Positions 49,012 through 60,037 of a stretch of 64,000 nt of DNA are shown here, piece by piece. Location of the stretch: positions 4,299,001 to 4,363,000 of the forward strand of contig CALNXK010000024.1 of assembly GCA_942486035.1 (NCBI GenBank), given 5' to 3'. The notes below the pieces were generated by a model. That model did not search any database. It saw only the letters and a program-made list of their open reading frames with translations, and was not told the DNA's origin. This stretch comes from Porites lobata (Eukaryota > Cnidaria > Anthozoa > Scleractinia > Poritidae). Position numbers and translations under genes: made by a program. Position 1 is the stretch's first letter. Each line of letters starts with the position of its first letter.

Positions 49012-50497
49012 ATGAAATTGTCTCCAGCGGTTACACCTCGCTCGACCGTACGTTTCTTGGCTGTGACAGTGATGTTCTGTGCTGGTCTGGTTCATATCCT
49101 CGCTCTTGATGATGAACTGGCGCGAAAACCGCGAGGAGAAGATCGCGTATCTACTGAAGGCACTGAAGTTGGTGGACAACAATCGCTGCCGTACCGTGAT
49201 CGAAGAACGGTGAAAAATAACCGAACTCCCAATCTGGCGGACTTTGCAAACCGGCTGAAAGATCTCGAAGAAAGGTAGCTAAAGATATTATGTTAGCTCG
49301 GCGATTTGCTATCTCATTTTGAGAACTCAGTTAATTCGAGGCCAGGGGAACATTCTATGAGACACTATTCATCGGTTACGATGTTCACACTGTTTGTAAA
49401 ATGATGGATTTACTAACCTCATTTCCTCTTCTTTGCCAAGCCACAACAACAGCATACGTTTGTCTCGAATGATGATCAGACGATTTCATGAACTGGAGAA
49501 AAGGTTTGAGAAATGAAATTAAAAATTCACCATTGTTAATATAATTGCTTTTTTAAACTAAGTATACTTCGATTCTGAAATTATCATTGCATTCTGGGGG
49601 AAATCTGTTCAATCTCTTGTCTAACGAAGCATGTGCTTTTGGCAACTAAAATGTGTAACGGCGACTCCTGAGGTCAGGAAGGGGGATATTATAAGCCTTT
49701 AAAACAGTTTCAAAACTGTGCATAGGCTTGGGTCCCCTATTATAAAAGTACCTGGATACCCCCTTTAAACAGGAAAACGCTTTTTGTTGGCCGGCAGTGA
49801 TGAATGTTGAAGACTTGCAGCCCGCGGTTTGTGTGGGAAGTTCAGTTTTCAGATCCAGAGTAGAATATCCTTCAGTGTAAAGACCAGAGTAATTGTCGAT
49901 TATCTATAAACTGACTTGATGAGAGTTTTTTTCCTTTCATCCACGCACTAATTTCCTAGAGCAGAAGAAGCGTAGCAAACACCACGAAAATATAACAATG
50001 CTTGACTCTTGTAAAGTTAAATTCAAGCCGCATTAAGGCGGAACTGGTAGTTGAACTAGGGCTAAAGACACGAAGGTCCCCGTTACACTATCCCTGACAA
50101 TTTCTATGTTTGACTCTTTTTTGCAGATTTGATGGCTTACTGCGATTATCCCCTCGACCAGCGGGGGAATCTTACGGGTCACTTTTGACCTACATTCTTG
50201 GTAAAATATGTTGTTCAATCGTATTGCAAACTAGTAGGAAACTACCTTTCAGCAACTAGCGAGTTTCATTAATATCCGGTAGGCAACATGAACAGCCGGA
50301 AATATTCAATTCAGGTGTTTTGCCCTAAAACTTCAGTCCTTTTAAAAACTTAAAATAAGCGATTTTATGTTGTCGGTTTAGTGTTGTAGAATTCGTAAGC
50401 AACAATGTGGCCAAAGAACCGGTATGTAATTCATTTGGCTGGTAAATTTGCGTTATTTGTGAGTGGCATCATCCAACCTCTTTCCCAGGGCTTTTTC

Positions 50498-50540
<43 letters not shown>

Positions 50541-53279
50541 GTGCAGTGGGGGGGGGGCACTTTCTAAGCGAAAAAGCATCGGGAACGCGGTTTTGACATC
50601 AGCGTGTTTCTTTTTCAGGACAACATATGCAGAACACCGGAAAGGGACGAGTTGGACCACCTGGCCCCCCTGGGAAACAGGGACCGGTTGGTGCTCCTGG
50701 GAAACAGGGACCTGCTGGTGCTCCTGGGAAACAGGGACCTGCTGGTGCTTCTGAGAAACAGGGACCTGCTGGTACTCCTGGGAAACAGGGACAGGCTGGT
50801 GCTCCTGGGAAACAGGGACCTGCTGGTGCTTCTGGGAAACAGGGACCTGCTGGTACTCCTGGGAAACAGGGACCGGTTGGTGCTCCTGGGAAACAGGGAC
50901 CGGCTGGTGCTCCTGGGAAACAGGGACCTGCTGGTGCTTCTGGGAAACAGGGACCTGCTGGTACTCCTGGGAAACAGGGACAGGCTGGTGCTCCTGGGAA
51001 ACAGGGACCTGCTGGTGCTTCTGGGAAACAGGGACCTGCTGGTACTCCTGGGAAACAGGGACAGGCTGGTGCTCCTGGGAAACCAGGACCAATTGGAGCA
51101 AAAGGATCAAAAGGTATGAAGGACAAACGACATAGAGATCAAGGGAAAAACTGAAGCTTTTATGACACCAACTGTGAATGTAGGAAAAAGAGGAAAAGAA
51201 ACTCCCCTTTCAACATACCAACATTTACAAGTTAGCCACCTGGCTAGCTGTAAACAATAAGTTCCACTAATCGAATTTCAGCTAACATCTTGTTTCTTTT
51301 TTGTGGAGTTTTTGGGTCTTTTGCAAGCCGGCCATTTTTCAACCGTTATATTCGTGGTTTGTAATCGTCAGAATCCCATAGGAAAAAATAGTCTCATAAC
51401 AGCTCTAATTTTGAGCCGAATGATGTAATACGTCGAGATTGAGTGCTTGGGGTCGTTTTTATACTTTGTAGGAGGACAGGGAAAACAAGGAACCAACAAG
51501 TCATTCCCAGGCCCTCCTGGTCCTAAAGGAAACCAGGGAGCAGTTGGGAAGACTGGAGCCCAGGGACCACAGGGTGCAAAAGGAGAAAAGGGACGGGATG
51601 GATCTGGGACATCAGGAGTGAAGTACGTTCGCTGGGGAAGGACCACATGTCCTAGTGGTGCGCAGATAGTTTATAAAGGTATGCGAAAAGAAGCTTACAT
51701 GATAGTTACTATTATGCCATGATTCTAAATACAGAAAGAGTGATAAGCTGAGGATTTTTATTCCACTTATTAATCAAATTTAAAAGTGGCAACTATGAAA
51801 TTTCTCTAAGCTTGTTACTTTTACTGGTCAATGACCCGGGCATCTCTTCAAGTTATCTTTTTGTTGCATTTTTCCAGCAGTGTAACTGGTTCAAGCATAA
51901 GACAGAGTAAAATCTGGGTATGAGAAAACGCCCCTTGTGTTTCCCAACAATGCGCGCTCTCACGGCATTGTTTACGTCGAGGTCACATGAAACTGTATCC
52001 CACATAAAGTTTTTTTACAGTCTATGTCGTCGATCGGATCCATGAACATTGGATAATCACCCATGAAGCATAAATGATTACCGCTTGCTGAAATGTAGTT
52101 TCATAAATTTGTAGTCAAGTACGCTTTTCTTTTTAGTGATCAATAGAAATAGGCAGAAAATGAAATGGCAAAAAAGTAAGGACATTGTAATTCTAGAGTA
52201 TTGTATTGAATTTTTGTGTACTGAAAATGTTACAGCCATTAGGGTTTGTGGTCTTAGTGTTTAGGCAATCTGAGTTCCCTATCTTTGACAATTCAGCAGT
52301 TTTCACCTCGATCCTAGCGATATTGCGTGAGCTAGGTGTTTTGCCAATGTTCTGAGTAAGAACTAGTCAACAGAATCGCATGGTTGATGTTTTTGAAGGA
52401 AAGAAAGGATTTCAAACTATTTTAACTGAGTTTTCCGATTTATTTTGGCAGAATGTTTTTCGTTTGCAACAACAGTTTACTCGAGTAAGAGATGCCATTT
52501 TGTTAACTCAGCATTTCCTTACAAGGGGAATTCAGTTGCCTAGAAATAAAAGTTAATTTATGGCAAAAGAAAGTGAAAGCAAATGTTCGCCAAAAATTCA
52601 TTTCAAATAACCAGCAGGACAGAGAAAAGGCGCCGTGCCTCTCTCAACCGCTAGCCGCCATTTCATGCACCTGCAAAGAACATAACAAGAAACCTTTTCA
52701 TTAACTTGGCGAGTTGACAGAAGAGATTAAAAAACAAAACACTACCCACGTCGATTACAAAGAACAATTGTTGATAATTTTTTTTGCCTTGCATCAGGTA
52801 TAATGGGTGGAGAGTTTTTCACTAACCGAGGTGGTGGAGCGAACTACCTCTGCCTTCCACACAATCCAAAGTATGACAAGTACACAAATGGCCATCAGAA
52901 CTCCGGATACATGTACGGCACTGAATATGAAGTATATTATCGCAACGGAAACCCTTTTAAGAGAAATATTCATAATCATGAAGCAGTATGCGTTGTCTGC
53001 TTCGTCAAGTCACGTGGCTCGATGCTCATGATGCCCGCTAGGAATGACTGTCCGTCTGGATGGATCAAGGAGTATAAGGGGTACCTGATGACTGCATATC
53101 ATAACCACGGGCATCCAACCGACTTCATCTGTGTTGACGGGGACCCAGAGTATGTTCCTGGTAGCCATGCCGACAGGAATGGTGCTTTGCTGTACCCTGT
53201 GGAAGGTGTTTGTGGCTCGCTACCATGTCTTCCTTATGTCAGCGGTCGAGAGTTGACATGCGCTGTGTGCACCAAGTGA
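49012..53279 (+). CDS. Short-chain collagen C4-like protein, copy 5 (expanded collagen exon)
   Basis: Exons 49012-49274, 49441-49503, 50127-50200, 50619-51113, 51472-51678 and 52798-53279 give about 527 residues, the longest member. The signal/anchor segment, RKPR and RDRR sites and the helical linker are as in copy 1. The first collagen exon is 495 bp against 90-171 bp in the paralogues, through expansion of a 27-bp unit coding GAPGKQGPA-type nonapeptides. One unit carries Glu in place of a triplet Gly (GAG at 50753). The C-terminal domain is intact with all cysteines and resembles copy 3 (SGYMYGTEYEV). An in-frame ATG at 48865 would extend the N-terminus, but the start shared by all copies is preferred. 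Confidence 0.85.
50500..50537. repeat. Poly(A) tract near the exon 4 acceptor
   Basis: An unbroken run of 38 A lies about 80 bp before the acceptor of exon 4. In copies 1 and 4 the same place holds only about nine or ten A. It may be unstable or an assembly artefact. Confidence 0.85.
50690..51094 (+). repeat. Coding 27-bp minisatellite (15 units)
   Basis: Fifteen in-frame 27-bp units. Units 1-7 and 8-14 follow the same order of variants (AP, AP, AS, TP, AP, AS, TP at positions 2-3), giving a 189-bp higher-order duplication starting at 50690 and 50879. Only units 3 and 7 differ from their partners at the protein level. Confidence 0.9.
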
Positions 53280-54237
53280 CAAGAAGATACCTCTCACAGT
53301 GGCATGGCCACCATGCCGATGAGCTACGAAAACCAAATAATAATGGTTAAATCAGTATATACTTTTAACTAGACTTAAACCACACTGCGTTATCTGGTCT
53401 GCTAGCACTAAGGAGCCAGAAAAGTTCGCTGTAAATTTATACGGGATGTAAGCAATAACAATTAAAATAAGGTGAAAACGTTGATAAAAAATGTGCTTCT
53501 TTTCTTCGTTTTTCAACCTATTCCAAGAAATCGGTACAAAAGCCCTGGCTGACAGCAAGTAGCAAAGCCAATCTTCGATGACTCATGTAAACTTTAAATA
53601 AGTCCCTGTTTTTGAAGTCCATGAAAGGAAGAGGGTATACAAGAGAGAAGAGAATTTCCTCACCAGATTTTAGCTCGCCTAACAGGCGTTGTTTGGCGTT
53701 GACACGAATTCTCGGGGAATCTGTCCGTCTGATTTGTCTTCATAAAGCCTATAAGGCGTCTACGCGCTGCCTGTGAACTGTGATCCCAGGTTTGTCGAGT
53801 ACACCTCACACTGCGCTCGCAATTTACGCGCATGATCAGTATATTTGATTGCACCTGGTAGTTACACCTGGTAGGTAAACCACGAGCGGTGGTCCTTCTT
53901 TCCACAGGGCCACGCGTGGCGAGTGAAAAAGTAAAATTACTGTGATTCAAAAAAAAAATAAGAGACTGCTCGCAGTCTACCTGGTAGGGGAAGGGACGGC
54001 GAATTTTGTAAAAACAGATTATCAAATTGTTTTCAGGCGAGCGCTTGCGATGGCTACTCAGTGGAAGAACAGCTAACAAATGCGAGATTTTATCACTATA
54101 TTTTTAACCCATTAAGCCCAGAGAGTGATGAGCAGCAAAGTTCTCCTTGGAATACCATTTTTTTACACATTGGTGACGAGAATAAAAGTCATGATGAAAA
54201 ACAATAAATCTAATGAGAACTTCAACAAATCCTCTCA

Positions 54238-55385
54238 ATAATAACAACAACTTTTATTTAAACACGGTTAAAATAAATATTGAAGCTAATACAGTTTATG
54301 GAGCCGTGTATATATGCTAATGAAAATACATAATAGAAATTATTATTCATTCAAAATATTTCCCCGATTCTGATTGGCTAAAAGCACACGCATAATTCAC
54401 CATAACCAGTTACTGATGACCAAATTTGGAAGAATTTTGTGTTTAACGAGGAAATGACGTCAAAAATGCAGCGTTTTTGCAGGTTAATGCACCGTTAACC
54501 GAGAAGACATGGGGACGTGGGGACGAGGTTGAGTTGTTTTGGTTGAGAAAACAAAATATGGCAGACATTTCACTCGTTTCAAGAGTAAGAACTAGGCGAA
54601 ATTGTAGCTAAAACATGGCAAGAACAAAGAACACAACTCGAAGGGCGACACCTGCTATTTGGAGAATATTTGCGGAGCTGAACAACCCTAAACGTACACT
54701 ATCGAAGGTGAACTTAACATCGATGGAGGTAAGCATGTTTTAGCTTTGTTTTTAAACTAGGAATTATTTTGAATGACTAATTAAACAATTATTGAATTTG
54801 GCTTTCGCATCATATGAAGAATTATGGAGATCTCGGGGGGTGTTATCCGCCTCGGCCTACGGCCTCGACGGATAACACCCTCATCGATCTCCATAATTCT
54901 TCATAAGATACTCAGCCTCATTCATTAATTGTTAATTAAAAAATCTCTACCTAAAAAGTAAAAAAGTACTCAATTCTTGTGTTATCTAAAAAATATAAAT
55001 GCATCAGTATTATTATATTGATTATTAGTCAGTGATAGACGAAATCAATGTCATTGAACATATTCATTGCAAGGGGTGATTCAGCTGAGAAATTGAGATT
55101 TTTGCGGGCTTGAGAGTTTATGGCGATTTTAGCTCTTGTGTTGGCCACTGAGGGATCTAACAAGTTCCAAGCATGGGATCCCCTGTACGAGATGGTGTTC
55201 TTCATGTTGTGCGTTTCGAAACACAGAAAACTCACGCGATGGTGATGACGAAAGTCGTACTTGTTCTGTCGCCTCTGGATTAGACGTTCTAAGCATGATG
55301 GAGTTATGCGATGAAATATTTTATAAATTAAAGTGGCTATCTTGGCCTTGTACATGTCAAATAACAAGTCCCACATGATCGATTT
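54238..55385 (-). mobile_element. LINE 3' fragment, copy in unit 3, split by an insert
   Basis: The same fragment as in units 1 and 2. The reverse transcriptase-like reading is at 55376-55029 on the minus strand. The 3' tail is separated from it by the insert at about 54345-54926. Confidence 0.65.
54345..54926. mobile_element. Unclassified insert in unit 3
   Basis: About 580 bp absent from units 1 and 2. ATTCATT occurs near both ends, possibly a target duplication. Its right part contains a strong hairpin (about 54816-54905) with TATGAAGAATTATGGAGATC arms and the GTGTTATCCG pair. No coding capacity was recognised. Confidence 0.55.
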
Positions 55386-57214
55386 TCGAACGTCTACAGA
55401 GGGTAAGTCTCGGGGAAGGTTATATATGACTCAAGCAGCTCTGCCATGTATAGATTCCAAAGCATTGACTTCATTCTTATTGGTGGCACACCCCCAATTG
55501 GTAGCGCCAGACCGCTTATTTGTAGCGTACGACCACTTATTCTGTAGAAAACGTGTAGGGACAACAAATGGATAAAGTATGGAATATTTTTTGAAGGATA
55601 GCTACCATACTTTACTTTGGAGATTAGAATCGGCATTTTCTCCAGTCCATGATATCGCATAAAAATTTAAAAACGCACAAACTTGTCACCCAGCTTACTG
55701 TTTGTTGACTGTCCACCCAAATTACTACTCGCCCCGTGCCAGTCCCTTCTCGTTTTGCGAAGCCATGATGTTCCATCGAGCATCAAATTCTTCAGTTTTG
55801 AAACCCTTTGGTCGGTGGAAATTGCCTCAAGGTCAGTGAAATGAAAGGAAGGGAAATTTTGCATGAAACATGAATTTTATATTCAAGTTATAAGTTGCTC
55901 TCTGAAATTTCTAAGTGAAAGCAGCAAGCTTTGTGAGGTTAATGTTATCGGTAAAAATGCCTGGTTTATTCAGTTCTTCTCTTTTACTATTTTCACTAAA
56001 CTCGAAGCGCTACTCGATAACTTCAAGTCTAATTATTTTTTAGACAAAGGGGAAACAATTGAGGTAAGATTTTACAAACAAATTGACGGTTCTTAGTATA
56101 AAGTGTTTGGAGCGTAGTTTAACAGTCGTTAAAGTTTTTATAAACTCAAGATTAAATGATATCTTTTCGTTTTTTCGTGGGCATCCAGGTTTGGGCTCAA
56201 CTTATTCCTGAACCATGGGAGCCACGGGAGGAAAACCGTGTAGCTATAAGTATAAATCCTTCAGATACAATAGAAAGGGACTTTTATAGCTAGTGAAAAA
56301 CAACATAAACTTTCAGCTTGAGCGAGCCAAAGCGAAAACAGTCTGAATCAGAACTGTGTCGATGTTGTGGTTCAAAGTTTTCTTTGCTTTGATAATTTTC
56401 AAAACAGCTTAAAGTTTGTCACAATATGAATCAGCTAACTTCATACTTAGGAAGGGTAGGTGGGCAGATGTTTACCAGAACCTTATACTGATACACTTTT
56501 ACTTAGATCGATTGTGGTCATCAATTTAAGGGAAAGGAAGGAAAAATAACAGCTGATTGAAAAATGTGCCAAGGAAAAATTGAGCTTAGGCAGAAAATTA
56601 TTTTTCAAGTGGAGAAATAAACTGTGGTCGGGGGTTGAGTATGAAAATAATGTGAAGCATTGTCAGTCCCAAGCACTGATGTTGTTTATTAATTATTTCA
56701 ACAGCAAAGATGTTTTTGCATGTACCAATTAACTATTCGGGTTGTGAATTCTAAATCATTCTTAATAATATAGAACACCCTTAAGTTCTAAACATTGCAT
56801 TCATGACTTTCAAGACATGAATTTAGATGTTAGAGCTGCAGATTCCAACTTCAATCAGGCAGAAATTTGAGATAGTAATTCTGGCTGGCATTAAAGTAAG
56901 CAAGGTTTTATTCCTCTAGATCAAAAACTTGACTGTCCCTCAAAGACTTTTGTCATCTGTTATGAAACCAATTGTTTTTCCCTATATGCTGTACCAGTAA
57001 AGATGATAAATTTGTCATTAGCATATACATACTTTGTTAATTAATTTCAGGGCAGCCTTTCAAATACTGAGTATCTAACATTCAACTTGAGAAGCTGGGA
57101 ACAAAAAAAGCAAGAAACAGGAGTTATCCCTAGAAATGTAGCAACTTAAAGTACAAAACATTTATATGGCAGTTCATAATAATATTGTTATTGTTGTTGG
57201 ATTACAAAAATAGC

Positions 57215-58290
57215 TCGCCAACCCAACTGGGCTAGCCTGCGTCGCAGGACACTATAGGGTGTGGTTGCCGAGTTGTCCTAAATGGATTGTAGTAACAGAG
57301 GAAGATGACTTCCAGGATTCTAATCCCTAGTCCTCCGGAGAGACAGAGAACGAAAAATCAAAAATTTACTTGAGAGGAATATGATTTATACGAAAGAACG
57401 GAGCCGATCTTGATCAATTCCCTCCTGCCTTTGAACATGACACGTGGCCATGTCCTTCAAAGGTAAATTCCGCTGTTCGTATTTAGCCTAGCTTCTGTAG
57501 TTTGATTCAGGTTCCTTTAATTCAGCAAATACAGGGAATCCTGCTTCAACCCAAGAGAGGATTTTACCTTCGACAGCCGCACCAAAGTTGTGTCATCTCA
57601 GAGTAAATTTTAGATCCGTTTACAAACAAAAGAACTGCGACTCATTAATATTCGTTCAAAGCTGTGTTAATTGAATGATTTTCTTTGTTTGCCACTTAGC
57701 CGAGATGAATCATGTCAATGACTGTGTTTTTAAACACAGCTTGTTGCTTAAAAGCAACAAGCTCTCTCTCTCTCTCTGGGGTAAATCATGAAAGAGGCAT
57801 TCAAAAGGGGGTATGTTATGGCTTTGTTTGTCATTCCTGAAGCTGCCTGCCGTCGCCTTGTAGGTTAGGAAAAAATGTCGCTGTCGAGGAAAGTCGCTAG
57901 GACAGAAAGTCGCTGTCGATTGCTTTGGCATAAATTTCTGTGATACTCAATTTCAGATTTACGGCAGATATACTAAAGTCAGGATAAAGAGCCACAAAAG
58001 AACAAATTTTATTATAAACTTTCTCCCGCGGTGACTGAAAAGTTACGGACATGCATTCTCGCCCGAGCCCGAATGGAGAGCTTGAAACCTCACTATCAAA
58101 AAAATTTCCGGAGGCTCAAATAAATAAGCTTAACATGCAAATTTAGTAACAGATTTTACATTATATAGTGGCCGGCAGAAGTAAAGATATACTCGGTACG
58201 GATTCCAATACTTAACTTAACCTCCACTTTTAAACGCTACCGATTCAGACTTGGTCAGGCTTCTTGTGTAGCAAAAATGCTTCATCTTGC
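57215..58290 (+). repeat. Upstream block of a sixth array copy, interrupted
   Basis: It matches the upstream blocks of copies 4 and 5 up to 'gcaaaaatgcttcatcttgc', where the LTR retrotransposon begins. By comparison with copy 4 the break lies about 90-100 bp before the TATA-like box. The rest of the block and any sixth gene would be beyond the window. Confidence 0.8.
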
Positions 58291-58533
58291 TGTTACGGCC
58301 CATCGTCGTACTCGTACTCGGGTCATTAAAAGCCCCGTGAGACTGGACCTGTGAGAGTAGAATAAATTATGTAGATAACACGTCACGTGACTTCCTTGCT
58401 AGTCGCTCGTAGATTTGTTGTAAGTCGGGTTCGCGGGCAGTACATCAACCTGTTGTAAATCGGTGTATCGTAAATCGAGCGGATTAAAGTTGTGTTCAAG
58501 CGTTCAAGTTTGTATTCCATCGCTTCCTTAACA
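58291..58533 (+). repeat. 5' LTR of the BEL/Pao element
   Basis: It begins TGTTACGG and ends CTTAACA, the five outer bases (TGTTA/TAACA) being inverted. The left boundary is fixed by loss of similarity to the copy 4 upstream block, the right by the adjacent primer-binding site. 243 bp. Confidence 0.75.
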
Positions 58534-58551
58534 TGGTCCTTCACAGCCGGA
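58534..58551 (+). promoter_or_regulatory. Primer-binding site
   Basis: TGGTCCTTCACAGCCGGA starts directly after the LTR with TGG, as expected for pairing with the CCA end of a tRNA. Which tRNA was not determined. Confidence 0.65.
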
Positions 58552-58617
58552 TACAAGGTGACATTTGAACAGTAAATTTGTAATTCTTCGCAAGGTCATC
58601 ACCACGTGGGCGATAAG

Positions 58618-60025
58618 ATGGCCGCCAGTCCAAAGACCGAAAATGATGATTTATCGCAACTTACAGCCGATCAGCTGCGAAAGCTGCTTCAAGAAAAAGG
58701 ATTACCAACTACTGGAAAAAAGAAGGTCTTGATTGAAAGGTTGGTAGACGATTCAAAGTCAAATGTTGTCAAACCAGAGTCGAAGGAAGAAATGAATCTT
58801 GCTGAGTCAGCGGAGTCTTCGAGTGAAGTAGAAATTCAAGAGATTAACTCGATCAGACGCAAAGCCAAAGCCTTGCAAATAGATATGGACGGGCTGATTC
58901 GGGAAATTTCGGAGCTTAGTCAAAGTACAAGTAACAAAGTGAAAGTAAAGCTGAGAATTGAAAGACTTACCGTGCACAGAGAGAAAGATCTTCAGGTGAG
59001 AAATGAAATAGTCGCCCTGATCGCGGAGGATATGATAGAAGAAGAACTTCGCAAATGGGGAGATCTTTTACGTGTGGTGGATAAAGCTATCGATGTTGCT
59101 CATGAATACCTCCAAAAGGATACCAAAGTGGAAGATCATCAGTCTTCAAAAGAAAATACACATACTGACAGTCGTCAATCGTCAAGCCTTAAATTGCCCA
59201 GGATTGAACTGCCAAAGTTTAATGGGTATGTGTTGAAATTTCAAAACTTCTGGGACCAGTTTGAAGCCGCAGTGCATAACAATGATGACTTACCCAAGGT
59301 ACAGAAGTTTACTTACCTACGCTCAGTGCTTACTGGTAATGCTTTGCAAACAATAGAAGGATTTGAAGTAACTGGAGCAAATTATCAAGCAGCGGTCCAT
59401 TGCCTCCAACACAGGTATGGAAGAAAACGTATGATAATCTTATCCCTTGTGAAATCTGTCATCCAGATGGATGCTAAGTCGGCGGTCAGCGCATCCGCCC
59501 TTAGAGATCTTTATGACACATTTATGAATAGAACCAGAGCCTTAGAAGCGCTTGGTGAAGATCCAGCGAGTCATGGTTGTATTTTGTTACCCATCTTTGA
59601 GACCAAGTTGCCACCTCAGTTACTAGAAAAATGGGAGTTAGAGCTTGCAGACACTCAAGAGGATAAAATAGATCTTGAGCTGTTTTTCAAATTTCTGAAC
59701 CGCCAAGTAGTATCTAAAGAAAGGAGAGAGAGGTTGTAATGTGAACAATACCCAAAGCAATAAGGGTAGAGATAACAGAAGAAAGTCGTCACTTCCTCGA
59801 ATTGGTGAGGATGGAGCGTATACAGCCTCTGCATTACTTGGTGAGGCACGCGAGCTAACTGGTCCGAGCTGCAATTTCTGTAAGGCAGGTCACGAGTCGC
59901 CAAATTGCCCAGTTTTCAATGACAAGTCATTACATGACAGGTGGAAGCTAGTTCAAGAGAATAAACTGTGTTTCAATTGTTTAAAGCCTAGCAACCACAA
60001 GCACTTTTCCAAGATTTGTCGCTAA
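58618..60025 (+). pseudogene. Gag region with SAP-like motif and zinc knuckles (broken)
   Basis: The first frame (58618-59739, ATG at 58618) has an N-terminal SAP-like helix-turn-helix (LRKLLQEKGLPTTGKKKVLI), a coiled-coil stretch, then the capsid-like DUF1759 region (from LPKFNGYVLKFQNFWDQFEA). A frame change at the end of this stretch leads into 59741-60025, with two cysteine/histidine knuckles (CNFCKAGHESPNC and CFNCLKPSNHKHFSKIC). That frame stops at a TAA at 60023-60025, where a glutamine codon would be expected. The SAP-like module suggests nucleic acid binding. It is not viable as a single polyprotein in this copy. Confidence 0.75.
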
Positions 60026-60037
60026 CCTAAGTGTTCT

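Larger units (their letters stand above)
53821..57214. repeat. Downstream spacer repeat, unit 3 (after copy 5)
   Basis: Third copy of the 36215-39067 spacer, with one large insert near 54345-54926 and without the four MITEs of unit 2. No gene was recognised. Confidence 0.8.

Noticed and set aside
50690..51094. Regular repeats resembling a CRISPR array
   Set aside because: The units are contiguous without unique spacers and code for collagen nonapeptides in a eukaryotic exon.
50469..51126. Long minus-strand and alternate-frame open frames over the copy 5 collagen exon (rich in PCFPG or VPVSQ repeats)
   Set aside because: They are shadows of the in-frame 27-bp coding repeat. The sense Gly-X-Y frame is bounded by splice sites and shared with four paralogues.
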